This document shows, one piece after another, positions 57,925 to 64,000 of a stretch of DNA of 64,000 nucleotides. The position numbers and the translations under genes are program-made. The DNA is from Halichoerus grypus (Eukaryota > Chordata > Mammalia > Carnivora > Phocidae), in assembly GCF_964656455.1 (NCBI RefSeq), contig NC_135726.1:4102001-4166000 (forward strand), in the 5' to 3' direction. Under the pieces are notes generated by a model that had not been told where the DNA came from, made no database searches, and worked only from the letters and a program-made list of their open reading frames with translations. The first letter of the stretch is position 1; the number at the start of each line of letters is the position of its first letter.

Positions 57925-58138
57925 GGGGTGCCTGGGTGGCTCAGTCAGTTAAGTGACTGCCTTCAGCTTGGGTCATGGTCCCAGGGTCCTGGGATCGAGC
58001 CCCACATCGGGCTCCCTGCTCCACGGGAGGCCTGCTTCTCCCTCTCCCTCTGTCCCCTGCTTGTGTTCCTTCCCTCTCTCGCTGTGTCTCTCTCTGTCAA
58101 ATAAATAAAAATCTTTAAATAAAAAATAAATAAAAAAT
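57925..58138 (+). mobile_element. CAN-SINE
   Basis: GGGTGCCTGGGTGGCTCAGTCAG head, full body, AAATAAATAAAAATC tail with (AAAATA)n. Perfect 15-bp target duplication AAAAATCCAGTTTCA at 57910-57924 and 58139-58153. Confidence 0.95.
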
Positions 58139-58263
58139 AAAAATCCAGTTTCATTCCCTAGCCCTACTATCCTTGCCTACCAATAAGCCCCCTGTGTCCA
58201 GACTCCCCCAGTCTTTACTGCCCCTCTCTTTTTGGCTCAAACTTTTTTTAAAAAACATATTTC

Positions 58264-58470
58264 GGGGCGCCTGGGTGGCTCAGTTGTTAAGCGTCTGCCT
58301 TCGGCTCAGGTCATGATCCCAGGGTCCTGGGATCCAGCCCCACATCGGGCTCCCTGCTCGGCAGGAAGCCTGCTTCTCCCTCTCCCACTCCCCCTGCTTG
58401 TGTTCCCTCTCTCGCTGTGTCTCTCTCTGTCAAATAAATAAATAAAATCTTTAAAAAAAAAAAAAAAAAA
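58264..58470 (+). mobile_element. CAN-SINE (near consensus)
   Basis: GGGGCGCCTGGGTGGCTCAG through CAAATAAATAAATAAAATC and an A18 tail. Flanks AAAACATATTTC / AAAACATTTTC form an imperfect target duplication. Confidence 0.94.
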
Positions 58471-58599
58471 ACATTTTCACTAAGAACCACCTATCTGCAC
58501 TCAGATTCACTTTTCTGTAATCAACGTGGATTCTTGTTCTCGTGGACAAAAAAATTCTTCCCTTTTGAACTGATGCACAATAACATTCCCAAGACTGAC

Positions 58600-59235
58600 A
58601 GTACCAAGTGCAGGGGAGGATACAGAAGAAGGGGGATTTTCAGGACTGCTGGTGCAGGTGTCAAACAACACAGACACTTTGGAGAAACTCGGCAGCTTCC
58701 TATAAAATAAAACGCACACTTACCACGTGACCCAACAATTCCCCTTCCAGGTACTTTACCCACAAGAAGTGAAAACCTACGTCCACTGAAGACTTGCACA
58801 TGAATGCAGACCACAGCTGCAATCATAACAAACACCAGAACAAGAAATGTGCATCAAGAGGTGAAGAAAGAAACTGTGGTACAGCCATGTGATGAAATAC
58901 TACCCCACACTGAAAGGGAGAGAATTCTTACAGTATGGACGAATCTCAAAATGTTATGCAGAGTGAGAGAAGTCAGAGAGAAGAGTGCACGCCATATAAT
59001 TCCACCTCCACAGAATTCTAGAAAAGGGGAACAGCCTCGAATGACAGCAGATCAGGATCTGCCTGGTTACAGGGTAGAGATTCATGGCAAAGGGGCAGGA
59101 GGGAACTTTTGGGGCAACAGACTGATTGTGGGAGTAGTTACCCTGGCATGTATTGATCAAAGCTCAAACTGAAACCTTAAAATTTTGCGTACACTTATTG
59201 TATTAAATTATACCTCAAAATGGTTGATTTTTTAA
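58600..59235 (+). mobile_element. LINE-1 ORF2 end and 3' UTR fragment (decayed)
   Basis: GTGACCCAACAATTCCCCTTCCAGGTACTTTACCC, AAGAAATGTGCATCAAGAGGTG, TGTGGTACAGCCATGTGATGAAATACTACC, then GGGGCAACAGACTGATTGTGG and TTGTATTAAATTATACCTCAAAATGG are L1 ORF2-to-tail sequence in order. Confidence 0.88.
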
Positions 59236-60327
59236 AATCGATGCACTATCAGTGCACACCTACAAATAAGGTGGTTGGGGCAGCTGTATTATCAAAGCAG
59301 CTCTTGAAGACCAAAGACCACAGCATTAATCTTTCATTTACATAAGGAGTATTCTTAAATACTCTGTCTGTAAACATCCATGCACTGGGATTTTCTTTAA
59401 AGATTTCACGTTCCTCGGTCCAAAGACTCTTACTGGTAGCATTCAGCAGCACCCACGATACTGTGCATGATACCTCTATTTTGCTGCCCGTTGTCACCGT
59501 AAGGGTGCCCACTCCTGTGGTTCCCCAATCACTACACCTCAGATTGTTCTGGCCCGGCTCGGCTTTTCTAAGTGCCTAGATCCCCAACCACCTACTTAAA
59601 CCCCACACGACACACAGACAATGACTGCCAATAACACTGAGTCAAACCTCAAGTGTTTCATTAAACAGAGTGCTACATGGGAAGAAACTTGTAAGTGCAT
59701 CTGTTCTACAGGATTTTTCACTTAATGAAATATGCTGGAACTTTGGTTCCAGCCCAACAGAAGCTGGGCTACCAAAGGCCACCTGCCAGAAAGGAAAGTG
59801 CATCACTAAACCAGAGCTTCAAGTTTAAACACATCTGGAAAAAAGCAGTGTTACTACATAATGACTTTCTTCAATTTGCTGGCCATTGCCAATGGTTTCT
59901 TAATACCTTGCAAGATCTAGAGCTGCCAAACTTAGACCCCTGTATCCCATACCTCCAGAGGAAGGAAGATACCTTCAACCCTTTCTATAGCTCCCAAAAC
60001 TTCCCCATGTTGCCCTAAATGAGTCACTTTGTTTGTTAATGAAGACCAAAGTTACTTAGAAGAAGAGCTGGTCCAAGCAGTAAAAGCTGCTAAATTACAA
60101 TATGCTGAAAATAAAAGAACACAAATACGGTGCTGACAGCTAAGGCCAGCCGAGCCCACTGAGGAAGCCGTCCACTTGCCTTTTCAGCTTTACTTCCACC
60201 TAATGATCTGCTGAAAACGAAGATTGCAACTATGCAGAAATAGTTTACTTTACCAGCCAAAACAACAGGCTGAACTTCATTCCTGAATTATGTATTTAAG
60301 TTCACTGTTATGATTAAAAATCTTTTA

Positions 60328-60514
60328 AGATTTATTTATTTTAGAGAAAGAGTGAGCAAGCACACACGAGTGGGAGAGGGAGAGAGAACCTCAAGCAGAC
60401 TCTGCGCTGAGCATGGAGCCGGACATTGGGCTTGACCTCACAACCCTGAGATCATGACCTGAGCCAAAACCAAGAGTCAAGGACGCTCAACTGACTATGC
60501 CACCCAGGGGCCCC
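60328..60514 (-). mobile_element. CAN-SINE
   Basis: Left AGATTTATTTATTTTAGAGAAAG, right TATGCCACCCAGGGGCCCC. Target duplication TAAAAATCTTTTA at 60315-60327 and 60515-60527. Confidence 0.93.
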
Positions 60515-60737
60515 TAAAAATCTTTTATTAGAGAAAACGAAACCTGAGACTTCAGAAAGTCCCCCTTATGGTAAATATGTGCAGCTCGAAACTTGAGTAT
60601 CCTGTAAAAGAGGTATTTCACCCAATTAGCTCACAATACTGTTTCCCATACAGAAGTAGAAAACCAACCTGGGGGAGGGGGGGGCTCACCTAGCAGGGAA
60701 GCGGAGTCAGCTATGCAGGTCAAAGGCCTATGGCAGT

Positions 60738-60905
60738 GATGTTCAGCCCAGGCTACCCCCTAGAATCACCTGAGGATCCTCAGGTCATAGCTGCAAAAAT
60801 TCAGAGTTCAGTGGGGGTAAGGGCGCGCCCCAGGCTTCACTCAACATTTTAAACACCTTCTGTGTAATTCTGATGTGCAGTTAGGGTTCAGAATCACTGT
60901 ACAGG
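60738..60905 (+). repeat. MER5-like hAT DNA transposon fragment
   Basis: CTAGAATCACCTGAGGATCCTC, CATTTTAAACACCTTCTGTGTAATTCTGATGTGCAG and GGTTCAGAATCACTGTACAG match the MER5A layout. Non-autonomous. Confidence 0.8.
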
Positions 60906-61136
60906 GGTGTTCCCGTAACCTAAGAAAAAGCTCTACCACTATAGGCAATTGAGGGGCGGGAGAAATTAAGCAGACAACAGGAAGGAAGGTGAGCAGAGCT
61001 ACTCTGCCACTCAGTTATACCCCCAAACCAGACAGAAGCAACTATGAAACCATTTGAAATGATTATTCACTTTATAAGAGGACCTACTGCTTGATGAACA
61101 ACAACCAGGGCAGATGTTTTTAAAATGGGAACTCTT

Positions 61137-61331
61137 GGGGCGCCTGGGTGGCTCAGTCGTTAAGCGTCTGCCTTCAGCTCAGGTCATGATCTCAGGGTCC
61201 TGGGATCGAGCCCCACATCCGGCTCCCTGCTCGGCGGGAAGCCTGCTTCTCCCTCTCCCACTCCCCTTGCTTGTGTTCCCTCTCTCGCTGTGCCTCTGTC
61301 AAATAAATAAATAAAATCTTTAAAAAAAAAA
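61137..61331 (+). mobile_element. CAN-SINE, first of a tandem pair (near consensus)
   Basis: Head GGGGCGCCTGGGTGGCTCAG at 61137, tail AAATAAATAAATAAAATC and poly(A). Flanked by AAAATGGGAACTCTT at 61122-61136 and AAAAGGGAACTCCT at 61332-61345. Confidence 0.94.
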
Positions 61332-61345
61332 AAAAGGGAACTCCT

Positions 61346-61544
61346 GGGGCACCTGGGTAGTTCAATTCATTGTCTGCCTTTGGCTCGGGTTATGATCCCA
61401 GGGTCCTGGGATCAAGCCCCGCATCAGGCTCCCTGCTCAGCGGAGAGTCTGCTTCTCCCTCTTCCTCTGCCCCTCTCCACACTCAAGCTCACATACACGT
61501 GCTCTCATAAATAAAGAAAATCTTAAAATAAAAAATAACAAAAT
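61346..61544 (+). mobile_element. CAN-SINE, second of a tandem pair (older type)
   Basis: Head GGGGCACCTGGGTAGTTCAATTC, body and tail AAATAAAGAAAATC. Its right flank is a third copy of the target site, AAAATGGGAACTCTT, at 61545-61559. Confidence 0.94.
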
Positions 61545-61688
61545 AAAATGGGAACTCTTAGTGCTTTTAAGGGTTTACTGATCACTAACAACTTAAAGGC
61601 AACAAAGCTAAATGTCAATCAGAAGAAAAACTATCATGCAACTGGAAATAATTTAATAAAAAAAATTCCACTCCCATGCAACTTTTTA

Positions 61689-61883
61689 AAAATTTTATTT
61701 ATTTGAGAGAGAGTGCGTTTGAGCAAAGGGAGGGAGAGGGAGGGGGAAAGAATCTCAAGCAGATTCCTTGCTGAGTGCAGAGCCCTATGTGGGTGGGGCT
61801 CGATCTCATAAACCCAAATGAGATCGCAACCTGAGCCGCAACCAAGAGTCAGATGCTCAACCCACTAAGCCAGCCAGGTGCCC
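61689..61883 (-). mobile_element. CAN-SINE
   Basis: Left AAAATTTTATTTATTTGAGAGAG, right TAAGCCAGCCAGGTGCC. Perfect 16-bp target duplication CCCATGCAACTTTTTA at 61673-61688 and 61884-61899. Confidence 0.95.
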
Positions 61884-61929
61884 CCCATGCAACTTTTTAG
61901 ACACGTCTTTTCCATGAAGACAATTCTTT

Positions 61930-62128
61930 CTTTTTCTTTTTTTTTTTTAAGATGTTATTTATTTATTTGTTAGAGAGAGAGAGTACAAGCAAGGGGAAGG
62001 GCAGGCAGAGGGAGAAGCAGGCTCCTGGCTGAGCAGGGAGCCCCATGTGGGACTCAATCCCAGGACCCCAGGATCATGACCTGAGCCAAAGGCAGATGCT
62101 CAACTGACTGAGCCACCCAAGCATCCCA
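61930..62128 (-). mobile_element. CAN-SINE
   Basis: T-rich left with AAGATGTTATTTATTTATTTG, head GAGCCACCCAAGCATCCC. 13-bp target duplication AAGACAATTCTTT at 61917-61929 and 62129-62141. Confidence 0.94.
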
Positions 62129-62169
62129 AAGACAATTCTTTTATAACTGAGCTCATTTCCATTTGCTCT

Positions 62170-62480
62170 TAACTAAATGAAATCTAACACTCACCTCCAA
62201 TACTCTGCTTTTTCAGAAATAACCTCCCATCCAATCCAGCATCCTCTTACACTCTCCAGCTAGCCCGCCTCTCCGTCAAGCATCAATCTGTTAACATCAA
62301 GAGCTCTCTCTCACACATATACTCTGCCAGTGGCTCCCACACCCTGCAAGACTGGACTCTGCCTCCCACCACTCCCTCCTCTCCTTTCGGCTGGCCCCTC
62401 AATATCCCCCACAAGAAGTTCTCCTGCTCTCCCAGCTTCAACTGTGTTGGTGAAGTCCAAATTCACATCTTCCATGTGGA
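62170..62480 (+). repeat. L2-like LINE fragment (decayed)
   Basis: CCAGTGGCTCCCACACCCTGCAAGACTGGACTC, CTGGCCCCTCAATATC and GTGAAGTCCAAATTCACATC resemble L2 ORF2-end phrases. Low identity. Confidence 0.4.
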
Positions 62481-63485
62481 CTGCTCAATCATATTGCAGT
62501 TCCATTTTCCAGGCTGTCAGCCCCACAGCACTTCACTTTTATGTTCTTGTTTAACCTTAAATTCAAAAGGCCCATTATTTTCTCAAAACCAGCTTCTACA
62601 CTTATGCCAATGGCATACTTCATTGTTCTGCCAACCTCCTAGATGAGAAACTTTGAAGATTATCTTAAGTCAGGTACCCTTTCCATCTCAAATTTCTGGG
62701 ACAATGAACAAAGTATCAAAATGTTCAGAAAGCTCTACTTGGCAAAAACAAGCAACTACATGAAGTGAAAGCAGCATTCTAATTGATGCCTACCAACATC
62801 CCACACCACGGAGACCAAGAGAACAGTATCTCAATGAATCAAAGGCAGGAGTAGCACCTTTTTGAACATACATTACACCTCAACAGTAAGATTATAAAAA
62901 TATGATTCATCTCTTCAATCCTGCTGTTTCTGTTACTATCCAACCCAAGCCCTGATGACCCTCCCTCCACGCCTGGCTACCTGCAAGATCAAACGGCAGC
63001 CTCTCAACACCTAGTAAAATAGCTGACACACAAGGGACCCTCAAATGCCATCAGGACGGCTAATGCTCCTAAAAGAGTTTGTCACCAAACTAAACAGTTT
63101 TTTGTTGGGCACTAATAGTACAGAAGATAATAAAAAGTTATTTTAAATGTTTAAGCAGTGTTTCCTGCCTCGAAGAACGTGGCCGTGGGAGGAGGAGAGG
63201 GAGGGAAGGCAGACAGATACCTAATGCTTCTGGATTACTCTCATGAGCTAGGCACTGCCTTAAAGGCATTTAATGTACAGATGTCATTTCATCATTACAT
63301 TATTTCTAAAAGGCACTGATTTCTAACTGTTTTGGGGTGGTAGCAGAGCCCCTGAAAATCTGATGTAAGCAAATTAGGCCCACTCCCTGAAGAATGCACA
63401 CACCCACATTTTTGCATATGATTCCAGGGACTTTAGAGACCCTCTGACACTCCTAATGTCCCATCCTACCCTGCTACTCAAAGGG

Positions 63486-63635
63486 TGGTCCCCAGGCCAG
63501 TAACAAGGGCATCACTCAAGAGCTTATGCAGCTCTGGGGCCCCAACTCACACCTACTGCAGCCAAATGTTCCATCAAAAAGATCCCCAGCTGATTCTTTC
63601 TGTAGTTTAGGTTTGAGAAGTACTGCTGTACTTCA
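63486..63635 (+). repeat. MER5-like hAT DNA transposon fragment
   Basis: GGTCCCCAGGCCAGTAACAAGGGCATCAC, GAGCTTATGCAG, CAACTCACACCTACTGCAGCC and GTTTGAGAAGTACTGCTG follow the MER5A order. Confidence 0.8.
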
Positions 63636-63834
63636 TTTAGTCCCAGGATCCTACTCTAAGGTAAGCCCTGCGTCCTGTGTACCACCATCACGTAGCTCTG
63701 AACTCCTACTTTAAGTCAGGCAACCATTTATCATCCAAACTGGAGGCACAGTTCAGCGTCAAAGAATTACACTAATTATCCTGGAACAACAGGTGTAAGC
63801 CAGGATGTATGGTCAACTCCTAACTGTACAGTAT

Positions 63835-64000
63835 ACAGAGATGGAATCTAAACTCTTTAGCTTGGTATAAGGGCCATCCCCGCCTGAACAATCCAGCCTC
63901 ACCTCGTTGTGCAGCGAAGACCCCAGCTATTCTCCTGCCCTGAAGCCTTCATGCAAGCAGCTCACTCATCCCTCGCTGCTGTGACCACTGCTTGCCTGTC
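63835..64000 (+). repeat. L2 LINE fragment, runs off the window
   Basis: AATCTAAACTCTTTAGCTTGGTATAAGGGCCATCC, CAGCCTCACCTCGTTG and CATGCAAGCAGCTCACTC correspond to the L2 'tccaaactccttagcatggcatacaaggcc' region. Confidence 0.7.

Larger units (their letters stand above)
6056..64000 (-). other. USP10: USP10 gene, 3' UTR through part of intron 1 (5' end outside the window)
   Basis: Ubiquitin-specific peptidase 10 is a cytosolic cysteine deubiquitinase. Family knowledge: it removes ubiquitin from p53, Beclin-1-complex and ribosomal substrates, and binds G3BP1/2, which restrains stress granules. Thirteen coding exons are read here, with lengths 69, 61, 1041, 92, 110, 56, 104, 100, 178, 166, 145, 66 and 188 nt. 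They sum to 2376 nt, i.e. 791 residues plus stop. With the seven residues expected from exon 1 the protein is 798 aa, equal to the human length, and the catalytic cysteine falls at position 424. Every junction keeps frame and every intron starts GT and ends AG. There is no frameshift or premature stop, so this is the functional locus and not a retrocopy. No sequence matching exon 1 or a promoter CpG island is seen up to 64000. Confidence 0.97.
46458..64000 (-). other. USP10: USP10 intron 1 (partial, at least 17.5 kb)
   Basis: Repeat-dense: 18 of the window's 26 CAN-SINEs lie here, plus several L1 3' ends, L2 and MER5-like pieces. There is one CpG-rich patch at about 54450-54790. No exon 1 sequence or promoter island is found, so the transcription start is past 64000. 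Unrepetitive stretches with nothing recognised include 51.0-52.2, 53.6-55.2, 56.1-57.0 and 59.3-60.3 kb. Confidence 0.85.

Noticed and set aside
58264..58340. tRNA-like A/B-box heads, here and in the other SINEs
   Set aside because: They are SINE heads with diverged, non-folding tRNA sequence, not tRNA genes.
18277..64000. Many short direct repeats of 9-21 bp, considered as attachment sites
   Set aside because: They flank SINEs with A-rich tails and are target-site duplications of L1-mediated insertion.
1..64000. Undescribed multi-gene or prokaryote-like system
   Set aside because: The window has only spliced USP10 exons, introns and vertebrate repeats. There are no operons, CRISPR arrays, phage or plasmid genes.

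Overview
This is nuclear DNA from a carnivoran mammal. It holds one protein-coding gene, USP10 (ubiquitin-specific peptidase 10), on the minus strand. The carnivoran call rests on about 26 tRNA-derived CAN-SINEs, each with a head reading GGGGCGCCTGGGTGGCTCAG, a CT-rich body and an AATAAATAAAATCTTT tail. Their bodies look like bear/seal/mustelid (arctoid) copies rather than dog or cat ones. The exact species cannot be read from this window.

Layout, in genomic order: 1-6055 is the region downstream of USP10, with no gene recognised. 6056-6891 is the USP10 3' UTR, with AATAAA at 6070-6075 and a GU-rich element just beyond it. 6892-46457 carries exons 14 back to 2, and 46458-64000 is part of intron 1. 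Exon 1 (5' UTR and the first codons) lies beyond 64000. All 13 coding exons here join in frame with GT-AG introns. They give 791 residues plus stop; adding the seven residues expected from exon 1 gives 798, the length of human USP10. Catalytic Cys424 (exon 5), His749 and the Asp766/767 pair (exon 14), the FGDF motif at 10-13 (exon 2) and the PAM2-like motif at about 78-92 (exon 4) are intact. The gene looks fully functional.

The rest is intronic or intergenic: CAN-SINEs, decayed L1 3' ends, L2 and MIR fragments, a Tigger/MER8-like DNA transposon and MER5-like hAT pieces. SINEs are absent from the first 18.2 kb and crowd into intron 1. I found no undescribed multi-gene system. Points worth a second look are a probable U12-type (minor spliceosome) intron between exons 5 and 6, two independent tandem SINE pairs each with three copies of the target site, a perfect 45-bp repeat 3.2 kb apart next to an L1 tail, G-quadruplex-prone tracts on the transcribed strand near exons 3, 12 and 14, two CTCF-like motifs, and frame-neutral exons whose skipping would remove known interaction motifs.
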